A stretch of DNA of 63,070 bases, from NCBI RefSeq assembly GCF_000211415.1, contig NZ_GL890776.1, positions 317,744 to 380,813 of the forward strand, in the 5' to 3' direction. A program made the translations under genes and the position numbers. Positions within the stretch are counted from its first letter, which is position 1; every line of letters begins with the position of its first letter. This DNA comes from Enterobacter mori LMG 25706 (GTDB taxonomy: Bacteria > Pseudomonadota > Gammaproteobacteria > Enterobacterales > Enterobacteriaceae). Shown here piece by piece: positions 26,941 through 35,299 of the stretch. The notes beneath the pieces are model-generated. The model saw only the letters and a list, made by a program, of their open reading frames with translations, was not told the DNA's origin and did not search any database.

Positions 26941-27726
26941 ATGCCTGGTGAAAACTTATCCAGAATGGGCGCAGCAAAAGTCTGCTTGATTGCGGATCGC
27001 CATGGCAATCAGGTAATAGAAAAATGCCCTGTTAGCGATGTTGAATATGGCTTTTATATCCGTGCGGCGGAACCACTAAGTGGCGTTGTTGAATCCCCAC
27101 GGCTGTTGCACGCCGACTCACACCGACGCAGCCTGATGCTCGAATACGTTCCTCATAAAATTTCCCAGGATGAGATTGCAGGGGACGAGATATTGAGACG
27201 ACTTTCACGCCTGCATGATTATCCTGCCGACCCCGCATGGATTTATCACACCCACACCTGGACTGTGTCAGCGCTAGAAAAATCTTTGTCTCTTCTGGAA
27301 TTACCCATCCGCGCTGAGCGGCAGATACGATGTTTTCAGCAAGCGGGCAGCGTTTTGTTTAGTCAGGAATGTTTAATTTCAGGTGATACCAATGCGGGTA
27401 ACTGGGGCAGAAGAGAAAACGGTGATGCGATACTTTTCGACTGGGAAAGGTTCGGTACAGGTAGTCCGGCTATTGACCTTGCTCCGCTGGTAAAGGGGAT
27501 GGGCTCAAGACAAGGTATTTTCCAGCTTGCCGAGCGCTACTGTTTTTTTGCCACACATTCGGTCGCAGGCAGGTTAGCCAGAGAAATTGCTCTCGCTAAA
27601 GCATGGATTGTCACTGAAGTCGTGTTACTTCTGCACGAAAGGAAAAACACTGATTTTAATCTCTACCTGGGCTGGTACAGAGAACATCTCCCCGACTGGC
27701 TGGATGAGTCCATCTCACTGCTTTGA
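26941..27726 (+). CDS. phosphotransferase of the aminoglycoside/choline kinase fold
   Basis: A 261-residue protein. It carries the kinase catalytic loop as LISGDTNAGNWG (the family pattern is hHGDxxxxN, here with Ser for His) followed by AILFDWERFGTGSPAIDLA, which holds the metal-binding aspartate. The N-lobe glycine loop is poorly conserved. GAGG precedes the ATG. The family phosphorylates aminoglycosides, choline, homoserine or sugars, and the sequence does not say which. It should not be read as an antibiotic-resistance gene without a test. It stands alone. Confidence 0.75.
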   Translation: MPGENLSRMGAAKVCLIADRHGNQVIEKCPVSDVEYGFYIRAAEPLSGVVESPRLLHADSHRRSLMLEYVPHKISQDEIAGDEILRRLSRLHDYPADPAWIYHTHTWTVSALEKSLSLLELPIRAERQIRCFQQAGSVLFSQECLISGDTNAGNWGRRENGDAILFDWERFGTGSPAIDLAPLVKGMGSRQGIFQLAERYCFFATHSVAGRLAREIALAKAWIVTEVVLLLHERKNTDFNLYLGWYREHLPDWLDESISLL

Positions 27727-28017
27727 GCACGCTGTAACACAGCATACGAAACCCATGCAGCGTTTTGTTTCTCAAACGCCATAGCTCATCGGCGTTTCGG
27801 GATACTACAACGTCTTGCGGCAATTGGGTTGCCGTCCGCAGGCCCCATTAACATAGATGTACATGCAACAAATCACTTTCAGTGACCTGCATCAACAAAG
27901 CGATCAGGATGCCAATTCTTTTCGCTTACGTGCGCATCGCAATTGACATCCTGAGCTGAGTGACCGGGTGCAGAGCCTGGCCATCGCGCCGGACAAGATA
28001 GACAAGATCCCGCCAAC
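27727..28017. other. 290-base spacer without a recognisable gene
   Basis: No ORF with a ribosome site is visible. One short plus-strand piece at 27910-27957 could encode MPILFAYVRIAI before a stop. It is faintly like the start of a serine recombinase, but too short to call. The remainder shows no clear repeat. Confidence 0.5.
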
Positions 28018-28560
28018 TCAACCGGTCGTATTAAAATGCCAGTCGCTGGCAGTCGACAGCGCCACGAACGGACCGGCCAGCGTGCTGTTGTGATGACGAA
28101 TAATGTCACTGGCGAATAAATGTTCATTGTCCATTGTGGTATGTGCATCTGAAATCAATACCGTCCTGAAGCCAAGATCCGGCGCAGCCCGGCAGGTGGT
28201 ATCGACACAAAATTCTGTTTTCATCCCGGCAATGACCAGCTGCTTGATGCCCCTCTGATTAAGTTCATGCTGCAATTCGGTATTCCGAAAACAGCTGGGA
28301 TAGCGCTTTGTGAAAACAACATCCTGCTTCTTCACGTCCAGCTCGGGTATCAGTTGTGTTAATGGGCCTTTCTCTGAGAAGGGAGAGTCGTCTGGCCCGA
28401 TATGTCGGGCAAAAAAGACGGGCACCTCTGCTTGCCGCGCGTTGGCGATTAACAAACGGATATTTGCCAGCACGGCGTCCGCGGACCATGGGGAAACCGG
28501 GCCCCGGAAGAGGCCTTGCTGCATGTCGATAATTAAGAGAGCATTGTCAGATGACATCAT
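28018..28560 (-). CDS. isochorismatase-family cysteine hydrolase
   Basis: A 180-residue hydrolase with the family triad visible: Asp in ALLIIDMQQ, Lys in VVFTKRYPSCF and Cys in MKTEFCVDTTCRAA. The family includes nicotinamidase, N-carbamoylsarcosine amidohydrolase and isochorismatase. The site MKTEFCVDTT is typical of the YcaC/nicotinamidase-related group, so an amide or ureido substrate is more likely than isochorismate. GGAG lies seven bases before the ATG. A 27-codon ORF with its own promoter lies just upstream on the same strand, so the two are probably cotranscribed. Confidence 0.88.
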   Translation of the reverse strand: MMSSDNALLIIDMQQGLFRGPVSPWSADAVLANIRLLIANARQAEVPVFFARHIGPDDSPFSEKGPLTQLIPELDVKKQDVVFTKRYPSCFRNTELQHELNQRGIKQLVIAGMKTEFCVDTTCRAAPDLGFRTVLISDAHTTMDNEHLFASDIIRHHNSTLAGPFVALSTASDWHFNTTG

Positions 28561-28637
28561 TTTCTTTCTCCATTCAGAGGGCGGTGAACGGAGAGCGATT
28601 TCCCCGTCCAGGCCGGCGGGGATTGAGGTTCTGTTAG

Positions 28638-28721
28638 TCAGTAGTTCGCTACAGATACGCTCACGCCGCCGAAGGTCTCGGTGGTGGTGAGAGTGGTTGT
28701 TGGCTTAACTGACAGATACAT
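28638..28721 (-). CDS. small threonine-rich ORF (27 codons) upstream of the hydrolase
   Basis: An ATG with AAAGG seven bases upstream opens a frame of 27 codons ending in TGA. The peptide begins MYLSVKPTTTL, has seven threonines among residues 8-16, then a GGVSVSV tract, and ends in NY. A well-formed promoter lies just before it, and the isochorismatase-like gene starts 77 bases after its stop. I recognise no family. It could be a leader peptide whose threonine codons sense translation, a peptide precursor, or a chance ORF. A short GC stem (TCCCCG / CGGGGA) separates it from the next gene. Confidence 0.4.
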   Translation of the reverse strand: MYLSVKPTTTLTTTETFGGVSVSVANY

Positions 28722-28770
28722 GGAATGACCTTTGTTTATTCAGTCCGCTATATGCGGAACGATCACGTTA

Positions 28771-28800
28771 GTTATAGTGTTGCTTAACGCATTTCTTCAA
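28771..28800 (-). promoter_or_regulatory. sigma-70 type promoter for the small ORF and hydrolase
   Basis: On the minus strand TTGAAG (28795-28800) and TATAAC (28771-28776) are separated by 18 bases. The small ORF starts 50 bases downstream of the -10 element. Confidence 0.5.
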
Positions 28801-28842
28801 TCCACCAACTTGGGTAGGGGTCTGATGCAGCGGCAGGAAGCT

Positions 28843-28884
28843 GTCAGCAAAGGCGCGTAGCCTGCGGGGCACGCCTTTGCTGAC
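28843..28884. terminator. 13-bp perfect stem-loop after the quinone reductase gene
   Basis: GTCAGCAAAGGCG pairs exactly with CGCCTTTGCTGAC around a 16-base loop. It lies 14 bases beyond the reductase stop. There is no T run, so termination may be rho-dependent or the element may be a repeat. Confidence 0.55.
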
Positions 28885-28897
28885 GAGATAGCCAGAA

Positions 28898-29497
28898 TTA
28901 TCTCAGGCTCTCGAGCCCTTGCAGGAAATCCTCCACCTGGGCAGGTGTTGCCGTGTCTGCCTGGTAAAGGATATCGAGCTTCACGTTCTTCAACCCGCAG
29001 AAGCCAAATACACCTTCTATTATCTGCGTCTGAATCGCCGTCGAATAGCCATGTTTGTCGAACCCGGTGAGATCGCTGCCGCCGGTGGCAATCAGGCGGA
29101 CGGGAACATCGCGTAAATTGCCCACAATCCGGCCATCGTCGGCCACTTTATACGCCCAGTTCAGGGTCAACACCCGATCGAACCAGCCTTTTAACAGTGC
29201 GGGGACTGACCACCAGTACACCGGGAAGACAAATACCAGCATATCTGCGCGTTCAACGCGCTGCTGCTCGCGCAAAATATCCTCGGGAAGCGCAGTGGGA
29301 TCGCCGTGATACAAATCAAGGTCGGGGCGTGACATGGTCGGATTAAAGCCTTCAGCATGAAGATCCGCAATTTCTACCTGCGTCCCTTGCTCGCGTAACG
29401 TCGCGGCAATGCGATCCGCCAGCGAATGGGATAATGAATGTTCAACAGGGTGAGCCGTCACGATCAGTGCATTATTGATGACATGTGTAACAGACAT
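28898..29497 (-). CDS. NAD(P)H:quinone oxidoreductase-type flavodoxin-fold protein
   Basis: A 199-residue protein of the NQO/KefF/MdaB family. The FMN/FAD region begins ALIVTAHPVEHSLSHSLADR, and the conserved loop FPVYWWSVPALLKGWFDRVLT contains the motif typical of these two-electron quinone reductases. They reduce quinones without radical formation and protect against electrophiles. The start at 29497 has GAGG five bases upstream. Its promoter contains a dyad lying between -35 and -10, and the TetR gene is directly upstream on the same strand. Confidence 0.88.
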   Translation of the reverse strand: MSVTHVINNALIVTAHPVEHSLSHSLADRIAATLREQGTQVEIADLHAEGFNPTMSRPDLDLYHGDPTALPEDILREQQRVERADMLVFVFPVYWWSVPALLKGWFDRVLTLNWAYKVADDGRIVGNLRDVPVRLIATGGSDLTGFDKHGYSTAIQTQIIEGVFGFCGLKNVKLDILYQADTATPAQVEDFLQGLESLR

Positions 29498-29528
29498 AGC
29501 AACCTCAGCAGGGGAGTGAATTGATATA

Positions 29529-29557
29529 TATATTACTATTGGTAAGTTAGGTGTCAA
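29529..29557 (-). promoter_or_regulatory. promoter of the quinone reductase with embedded TetR operator
   Basis: On the minus strand TTGACA (29552-29557) and AATATA (29529-29534) are 17 bases apart. The dyad TTACCAATAGTAA (29533-29545) lies across the spacer and the start of the -10 element, so a bound repressor would exclude RNA polymerase. Confidence 0.6.
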
Positions 29558-29571
29558 TCCGACAGCAACGA

Positions 29572-30165
29572 TCATTTTGTGCTGTTGGCGTAGGTATCCA
29601 GAACGCCAGACATGGCGCCGCTGAGCATATCTTCTGCGACGTTGCGAGCGAGTATCCCGTTACCCGCGGCAGTACTGAGCGCGTCCGCGGCACCGATGAT
29701 GGCTGTCAGTACCGCTTCACCCTGAACGCCTTTTAGCACGATAAACGGAGAAAGCGCCGTGCGAAGACAGTCGGCACATTCGGCAACGCACGCCTCGCGG
29801 AACGTCTGCAACGCGCGGGAGCCGCACAGCGCAGCGGCTATCGGACCCGTTTCCGGGCCGGCGGTAATGGCGCAGTCGATATAGGCAGCGCTGAAAAAGC
29901 GGATCGTCTTCTCCAGCGTTTTGCTGTCGACCGCCAGCGTTTCGCGGAATTTTGCTAGCTGACTATCGCTATAATCCTGGTACAGTGCCATCAGCAAGCC
30001 TTCACGATCGCCAAAGTGGTCGTAGGGAATAGGCTTTGTCACGTTAGCCCGCTCGGCAAGACAGCCCAGGGTGAGCGCCTCGGTGCCTTGCTGGCGAACA
30101 ATGCCGCGAGCAACCTCCAGCAACTGCACCCGGCGATCCTCTTTTCTTAAGCGCTTAACAACCAT
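29572..30165 (-). CDS. TetR-family regulator
   Basis: A 197-residue repressor with the N-terminal helix-turn-helix LTLGCLAERANVTKPIPYDHFGDREGLLMALY. It sits between an RND pump operon and the quinone reductase gene, all on the minus strand. The dyad before its own start (CTACTATCAGTAG on the minus strand) resembles the one in the reductase promoter, so autoregulation and control of the reductase are likely. The ligand is probably a quinone-like or electrophilic compound, by inference. Confidence 0.88.
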   Translation of the reverse strand: MVVKRLRKEDRRVQLLEVARGIVRQQGTEALTLGCLAERANVTKPIPYDHFGDREGLLMALYQDYSDSQLAKFRETLAVDSKTLEKTIRFFSAAYIDCAITAGPETGPIAAALCGSRALQTFREACVAECADCLRTALSPFIVLKGVQGEAVLTAIIGAADALSTAAGNGILARNVAEDMLSGAMSGVLDTYANSTK

Positions 30166-30186
30166 GATGTCCCTCGTATCGTTTAT

Positions 30187-30199
30187 CTACTGATAGTAG
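30187..30199. promoter_or_regulatory. putative operator upstream of the TetR gene
   Basis: The 13-base dyad CTACTGATAGTAG lies 22 bases before the TetR start. It shares the TAC-N5-GTA arrangement with the dyad in the quinone reductase promoter. Confidence 0.45.
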
Positions 30200-30200
30200 T

Positions 30201-33200
30201 TTACACGCTTTCTGCCAGAGGCTGAACGCTTTGTGTCGCAGGACGGATCCTGAACCAGATCGCATACATCGCGGGCAGGAAGACCAGCGTAATGATGGTT
30301 CCCCCTAACGTTCCGCCGATCAGCGTCCAGGCGAGCGTTCCCCAGAATACGGAATGCGTCAGGGGAATAAAGGCCAGAACGGCGGCCAACGCCGTCAGTA
30401 AGACCGGTCTGGCACGCTGTACTGTCGCTTCGACAACCGCATGGAACGGATCGAGCCCCTCTTTCTGGTTATGATCGATTTGACCAATAAGAATCAGCGT
30501 ATTGCGCATCAGAATGCCCGAAAGGGCGATCAATCCGACGAGGCCGTTGATGCCAAACGGCTGATTGAACAGCAGCAAGGTTGGCACTACGCCGATAAGC
30601 CCCAGCGGCGCGGTAAGAAAGACCATGACCATCGCCGACATGGAACGCACCTGCAGAATGATGATCAGTAGCGTCAGGGCAATCATAATGGGGAACAACG
30701 GCAACATTGCCCGGGTGGCTTTGCCTGATTCCTCAATCGATCCGGCCATTTCAATACGGTATCCTGGCGGCAGCGAATCCACGATCGGCTGGAGCTGTTT
30801 CATGATGGCTGTAGACACGTCCGGTGGCTGAAGTGATTCGTCGATATCACCCCGGACGGTGATGGTCGGCGTTCGATCGCGACGACGCAGCAGCGGATCT
30901 TCCATTCTCACCTCAACATCGCCAATTTGTGACAGAGGGATGCGCTGACCCGCATTGCCGACCAGGGTAAAGCCCGCTATTTTTGCCGGATCCAGGCGAA
31001 TGTCACCTGCGGCGCGGCCAATCACCTGAACGGCGCGAATGTCCTCTCGTACAGACGTGATAGGAACACCGGACAACAGGAACTGCAGCTGCTGAGCAAC
31101 GGCATTCGAGGTTAAGCCAGTGGCCTGCAGACGGTCCTGATCGAGCGTGAAATGCAGTGTGGGTACGCGCGTTCCCCAGTCCGTGTTGACGGTCCGCATC
31201 ATCGGGCTTGCCTCGAGCACGCCTTTCCCTTTGTCAGCGATGCCGCGTAGCGTATCGACATCGGGTCCCGTGACTCGCCAGGCGACCGGGAAGGGAGAGT
31301 AGGGACCAAACACCAGCTGCGTGACGCGCACGCGCGCTTCGGACGCAAGGCCTTCGGCAACCGCTTTACGTAGTCGGAGCTTGAGTGCCTCACGTGATGC
31401 CGGGCTATCCGTCAACACCACTATCTTCGCAAATGACGGATCGGGTAACTCAGGTGCCATGGCTAGATAAAAGCGCGGTGAACCCTGACCAATGTACGAT
31501 GTGACGATGTTGGCTTCTGGCTGTTTCTTCAACCAGTCTTCTATTTTCGCTGCGGCGGCGCTGGTCTGCTCGATTGACGTGCCGTAGGGCATCTGCACTT
31601 CAACCAGCACTTCGGGGCGATCCGACGTCGGGAAAAATTGTTTTTTCACCAGCCCCATGCCCAGGATCGCCAGGATAAAAATGGCGACAACCGCCCCCGC
31701 CACAATCCATTTTCTGGCGATGACGCGGGTTAAGAGATGGCGAAAACGGTTATAGCGAGGCGTGCCATAGATGGCGGCATGGCCTCCTTCCACTTTGGGC
31801 AGATCCGGCAGCATTTTCACGCCGAGATAGGGGGTGAAAACCACGGCGACGACCCACGACGCAATCAGCGCCAGGCCGACAATCCAGAACATATTGCTGG
31901 TGTATTCCCCCGCCGTTGATTGGGCGAAACCATTCGGCATAAAGCCAATGGCCGTTACCAGCGTACCGGCGAGCATCGGGGCCGCGGTATGGCTCCAGGC
32001 GTAGGCGGAGGCTTTGATTCTGTCGTAGCCTTCCTCCATTTTTACCACCATCATTTCGATGGCGATGATGGCATCATCAACCAGCAAGCCCAGGGCAAGA
32101 ATGAGGGAGCCCAGCGTGATGCGGTCAAAGTTAATGCCGCTGGCTTCCATTACCACAAAGACCACGGCCAGTGTCAGAGGAACCGCCGCCGCGACGACCA
32201 CGCCCACGCGCCAGCCCATGCTGACAAAACAGACCACCATTACAACCAGCAGGGCGACGAAGAATTTGATCATGAACTCATCTACCGACGAGCTGATGTT
32301 CACGGACTGATCGGTGACTTTCGTCAGGGTCATCCCCAGAGGCAGACCGTCATTGATTCTCGTCGTTTCGGCATCCAGCGCTTTCCCCAGCGCCAGGCCG
32401 TTCCAGCCTTCACGCATCACAATACCCAGCAGCAGAGCCGGTTCATGCTGGTTACGAATTTGCAGAACAGGCGGGTCTTCATAACCACGTTCCACCGTGG
32501 CGACGTCGGAGAGCTTGAGCGTTTTGCCCTGCGCAATAAACGGCGTATCGCGAATTTTTCGCAGGGTATCGAAGGCCCCATCGAGGCGGATAAAGATCTG
32601 CGCGCCCCGCGTCTCAATTGAACCCGCAGCCGTCAATACGTTCTGATTGTTCAGCGCATTGAAAATATCCTGAGGCGACAGGCCCAGCGTCGCGAGACGC
32701 TCGTGAGAGAAGGAGATATAAATCCGCTCAGCCTGCTCCCCGATGATATTGACTTTCTTCACGCCGGGGACGTGCAGGAGCTGCTGGCGCATGGTTTCGG
32801 CATCGCGCACGAGCAAACGCTGCGGCTCTCCTTTTGCTTTGAGCGCAAAGAGAGCAAATGTCACATCGGCGAACTCGTCATTGATCATCGGTCCCGTTAC
32901 GCCTGCAGGGAGATTTCGGCTCTCATCCCCAAGCTTTTTTCTGGCCTGATAGAACTCTTCCTGCACCTCAGAAGGTGGCGTATTGTCCTGTAATGACAGC
33001 GTGATAAAGGCCATGCCGGGGCGGGTATAGGTTTCCGTACGGTCATACCATTTGAGCTCCTGCAGGCGTTTTTCCAGCGGTTCGGCCACCTGATCCTGGA
33101 TCTCTTGTGCGGTCGCGCCGGGCCACACGGCGATTGCGGTCATTTGCTTCACCGTGAAAGGCGGATCTTCTGCACGCCCGAGCCCAAAAAACGAGAGAAT

Positions 33201-33290
33201 ACCGGCAATCGTCACCAGAATAATCAAAAACAGCGTGACCGAGCGCTCGCGTACGGCAAGCGCTGACAGGTTAAAGCGTCCTTCGCTCAT
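30201..33290 (-). CDS. RND-family efflux pump inner-membrane transporter
   Basis: A 1029-residue HAE-1-type pump with the usual arrangement: TM1, a large periplasmic loop, a block of six membrane helices with LGLLVDDAIIAIEMMVVKMEEG in the proton-relay region, a second periplasmic loop and a C-terminal helix block. It exports drugs or other hydrophobic compounds with an adaptor and an outer-membrane channel. Its ATG overlaps the adaptor stop (ATGA), giving translational coupling. No outer-membrane factor is encoded beside it, so a shared TolC is probably used. Substrates cannot be read from sequence. Confidence 0.94.
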   Translation of the reverse strand: MSEGRFNLSALAVRERSVTLFLIILVTIAGILSFFGLGRAEDPPFTVKQMTAIAVWPGATAQEIQDQVAEPLEKRLQELKWYDRTETYTRPGMAFITLSLQDNTPPSEVQEEFYQARKKLGDESRNLPAGVTGPMINDEFADVTFALFALKAKGEPQRLLVRDAETMRQQLLHVPGVKKVNIIGEQAERIYISFSHERLATLGLSPQDIFNALNNQNVLTAAGSIETRGAQIFIRLDGAFDTLRKIRDTPFIAQGKTLKLSDVATVERGYEDPPVLQIRNQHEPALLLGIVMREGWNGLALGKALDAETTRINDGLPLGMTLTKVTDQSVNISSSVDEFMIKFFVALLVVMVVCFVSMGWRVGVVVAAAVPLTLAVVFVVMEASGINFDRITLGSLILALGLLVDDAIIAIEMMVVKMEEGYDRIKASAYAWSHTAAPMLAGTLVTAIGFMPNGFAQSTAGEYTSNMFWIVGLALIASWVVAVVFTPYLGVKMLPDLPKVEGGHAAIYGTPRYNRFRHLLTRVIARKWIVAGAVVAIFILAILGMGLVKKQFFPTSDRPEVLVEVQMPYGTSIEQTSAAAAKIEDWLKKQPEANIVTSYIGQGSPRFYLAMAPELPDPSFAKIVVLTDSPASREALKLRLRKAVAEGLASEARVRVTQLVFGPYSPFPVAWRVTGPDVDTLRGIADKGKGVLEASPMMRTVNTDWGTRVPTLHFTLDQDRLQATGLTSNAVAQQLQFLLSGVPITSVREDIRAVQVIGRAAGDIRLDPAKIAGFTLVGNAGQRIPLSQIGDVEVRMEDPLLRRRDRTPTITVRGDIDESLQPPDVSTAIMKQLQPIVDSLPPGYRIEMAGSIEESGKATRAMLPLFPIMIALTLLIIILQVRSMSAMVMVFLTAPLGLIGVVPTLLLFNQPFGINGLVGLIALSGILMRNTLILIGQIDHNQKEGLDPFHAVVEATVQRARPVLLTALAAVLAFIPLTHSVFWGTLAWTLIGGTLGGTIITLVFLPAMYAIWFRIRPATQSVQPLAESV

Positions 33291-34384
33291 GGCTGACTCT
33301 CCGTGCGCTGTTGAGCTAGGCGGACCACTTCGCCTTCATGCAGAAGATGCACCCCTAACGCGACAATTTTTTCTCCAGGCCTGACACCTCCTGTTACCTG
33401 TGCGGAATCATCACTCACGCTAAGCACTCTGACGGGTTGCCAGGTCACTTTGGCGGGTTGAGTCGAGATCCGCCAGACGCCAGGCCCTTTGCCCGCATCG
33501 TAGAGCGACGCAAGGGGAACCTGCATGACCTGGTTTTTCTCTTTACTGTTCCCTATGTTCAGCGTGACAGTCGCACCCAGCGGCGCGTCTGCCAGCGCGC
33601 CTGCCAGAACATAGCGCGCCTCATAGGTGCGGGTGGTGGCATCGGCGGAATCGGAAAGCAGACGAAGCGTTGCGGTTACGGGCTGTTGTTCGTTGCCATA
33701 GCGAGTCGCCTGCGCTTCGCTACCGACGACGGGACGCAGGGTTTCAGGAAGTTGCACCAGCGCCTCACGTTGTCCCGCGCGGGCCAGGCGGATCACCGCT
33801 TGTCCGGCGCTCACGACCTGACCTGGCTCAGCGAAGGTCTCCATCACCACGCCGTCTGAATCGGCCAACAGTACGGCATAGCCTGTCGCGTTTTGCGCTA
33901 CGCTGGCCTGCGCCCTGGCGGCACTAAGCTCCGCTCTGGCGGTATCGGCCGCCGCTTTAATTTGGTCGTACTCGGAGGCAGACACAGCGCCCGTAGCCAC
34001 AAGGCCCCGATAGCGCGCTTCGTCAGCGATCGCTTTTCTTGCACGCGCCTGGGCGGCATCCACCGTCCGTTGCTGAGCCTGCGCCTGTAACGTCAGGTCA
34101 ACGGGATCGAGGCGCATTAAAGGCTGGCCTTTTTTTACGCTCTGGCCTGTATCAACAAGTCGCTCAAGGATTTTGCCCTGAACCCTGAAACCGAGATCGC
34201 TTTGCGTTCTGGCAACCACCACGCCGGTAAACGCGCGAGACGTCGCGTTCGCGCGTTCAACGGACGCGGATCTGACGAGCGGTGGGTGCGTGCGCGGATC
34301 GTCACTCGCCGCGTTATCGCCGCAGGCCACGAGGGCCAGCGGCAGGAGAGAAACGAGACAACGGGCTGAAGTAAGCCTGAGCAT
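33287..34384 (-). CDS. RND efflux periplasmic adaptor lipoprotein
   Basis: A 365-residue membrane-fusion protein with a lipoprotein signal (LPLALVACGDN; lipidated cysteine at VAC). The barrel-sandwich halves are visible around SDLGFRVQGKILERLVDTGQ and DSDGVVMETFAEPGQVVSAG, with a helical hairpin between them and a beta-barrel afterwards. It links the pump to the outer-membrane channel. AAGGG precedes the start. It is the first gene of the pump operon, directly behind an operator that matches the one upstream of the neighbouring TetR gene. Confidence 0.92.
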   Translation of the reverse strand: MLRLTSARCLVSLLPLALVACGDNAASDDPRTHPPLVRSASVERANATSRAFTGVVVARTQSDLGFRVQGKILERLVDTGQSVKKGQPLMRLDPVDLTLQAQAQQRTVDAAQARARKAIADEARYRGLVATGAVSASEYDQIKAAADTARAELSAARAQASVAQNATGYAVLLADSDGVVMETFAEPGQVVSAGQAVIRLARAGQREALVQLPETLRPVVGSEAQATRYGNEQQPVTATLRLLSDSADATTRTYEARYVLAGALADAPLGATVTLNIGNSKEKNQVMQVPLASLYDAGKGPGVWRISTQPAKVTWQPVRVLSVSDDSAQVTGGVRPGEKIVALGVHLLHEGEVVRLAQQRTESQP

Positions 34385-34432
34385 GGGAAACCCTTATTAA
34401 AATAACAGGACAGTTTCCGCATTCTCTGACTA

Positions 34433-34456
34433 GTGACCAATAATGTCAATGGTCAC
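34433..34456. promoter_or_regulatory. TetR operator in front of the RND pump operon
   Basis: GTGACCA and TGGTCAC form a perfect inverted repeat with a 10-base spacer, 49 bases before the adaptor start. A near-identical site lies at 35113-35136, before the TetR gene. Confidence 0.7.
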
Positions 34457-34459
34457 AAA

Positions 34460-35074
34460 TCAGGGAGCCAGACTTCTTAAAATCAGTGAGGGGAGAAGGA
34501 TCGCTGCGGTGGGGGCGGTTTCGAGATTGTATTGCAGTTGAATGGGGTTAATGAAAGGGCACATCACCAGATATATCGCGAGTGTAGCCTCATCGAGCGG
34601 GGTTTTCCTTTCGAACTCCCCGGCCTGCCTGCCTTCGACAATAATGCTCTCAATCAGTTTTAACAGGTGTTCTGAATACCTTTCTGCTGAAGGCCATTTT
34701 TCCCGCGCGGCCACGGCAGCGATGTCGTAAAGCTTACGATCGTGGAAAAACAGTTCGCTTCCTGCCTCGGTGAGCGCCCTGAAGAGACGACGTATTTTCT
34801 CGCTGGCGGAGGGCGCATCGGCGAGTGCTGAATACACTGCGGTCATGATCAGCTCCAGGCGGTTAGCACAGATCACCTCGCCGATAGCCTGTTTGGAGTC
34901 AAAAAATTTATAAATGTAGGCCTTTGAAAAACCGATGGATTTAGCAAGCTCTGCCACGGTGGTTTTTTCATAGCCGTAGTGACCGAAGTGCTCAAATGCC
35001 GCTTCGACGATCTGCTCTCGGACGGAGTGGTCAAGTGGACCACGTGTAACTGGGACGTTCAAATTTTTAGTCAT
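34460..35074 (-). CDS. TetR-family repressor of the RND pump
   Basis: A 204-residue regulator. The DNA-binding domain spans about residues 18-65, with the recognition region TTVAELAKSIGFSKAYIYKFFDSKQAIGE. The larger C-terminal domain would bind the inducer. It lies immediately upstream of the adaptor gene on the same strand, 75 bases apart. Matching operators occur before its own start and before the pump operon, so it very likely represses both. Similar regulators control MexEF- or AcrEF-like pumps. Confidence 0.9.
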   Translation of the reverse strand: MTKNLNVPVTRGPLDHSVREQIVEAAFEHFGHYGYEKTTVAELAKSIGFSKAYIYKFFDSKQAIGEVICANRLELIMTAVYSALADAPSASEKIRRLFRALTEAGSELFFHDRKLYDIAAVAAREKWPSAERYSEHLLKLIESIIVEGRQAGEFERKTPLDEATLAIYLVMCPFINPIQLQYNLETAPTAAILLPSLILRSLAP

Positions 35075-35112
35075 TTTTTAAGCTTAGCGTGACAGGCTTC
35101 GAATGACAACGA

Positions 35113-35136
35113 GTGACCATTTCGTGATTTGGTTAC
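35113..35136. promoter_or_regulatory. second copy of the TetR operator, upstream of the repressor gene
   Basis: GTGACCA, 10 bases, then TGGTTAC: the same layout as the site before the pump operon with one changed base. It lies 39 bases before the repressor start, consistent with autoregulation. Confidence 0.65.
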
Positions 35137-35272
35137 ATGCGTTTTCGTCATGAACCCTTCAGACGGGACGATAAATCAGATGGGGTAAGTGTATCACTGT
35201 TTTTCGCGCGCAATGGCATCTATATGACAGTGCCAGCCTTGTGTCGATGCGTTTTAATCGGCGGATGAGAGG

Positions 35273-35291
35273 AGGCCGCAAAAAATGCGGC
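35273..35291 (-). terminator. stem-loop after the PTS IIB gene
   Basis: GGCCGCA pairs with TGCGGCC around a short A/T loop just past the IIB stop. There is no T run outside the stem. Confidence 0.45.
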
Positions 35292-35299
35292 CTTATATA

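Noticed and set aside
26941..27726. Aminoglycoside-resistance gene
   Set aside because: Only the kinase fold is supported. The catalytic loop differs and the substrate-binding region is unlike the known resistance enzymes I can recall.
27910..27957. Possible serine-recombinase N-terminus (MPILFAYVRIAI)
   Set aside because: Only about a dozen residues before a stop, with none of the following conserved residues; could be chance.
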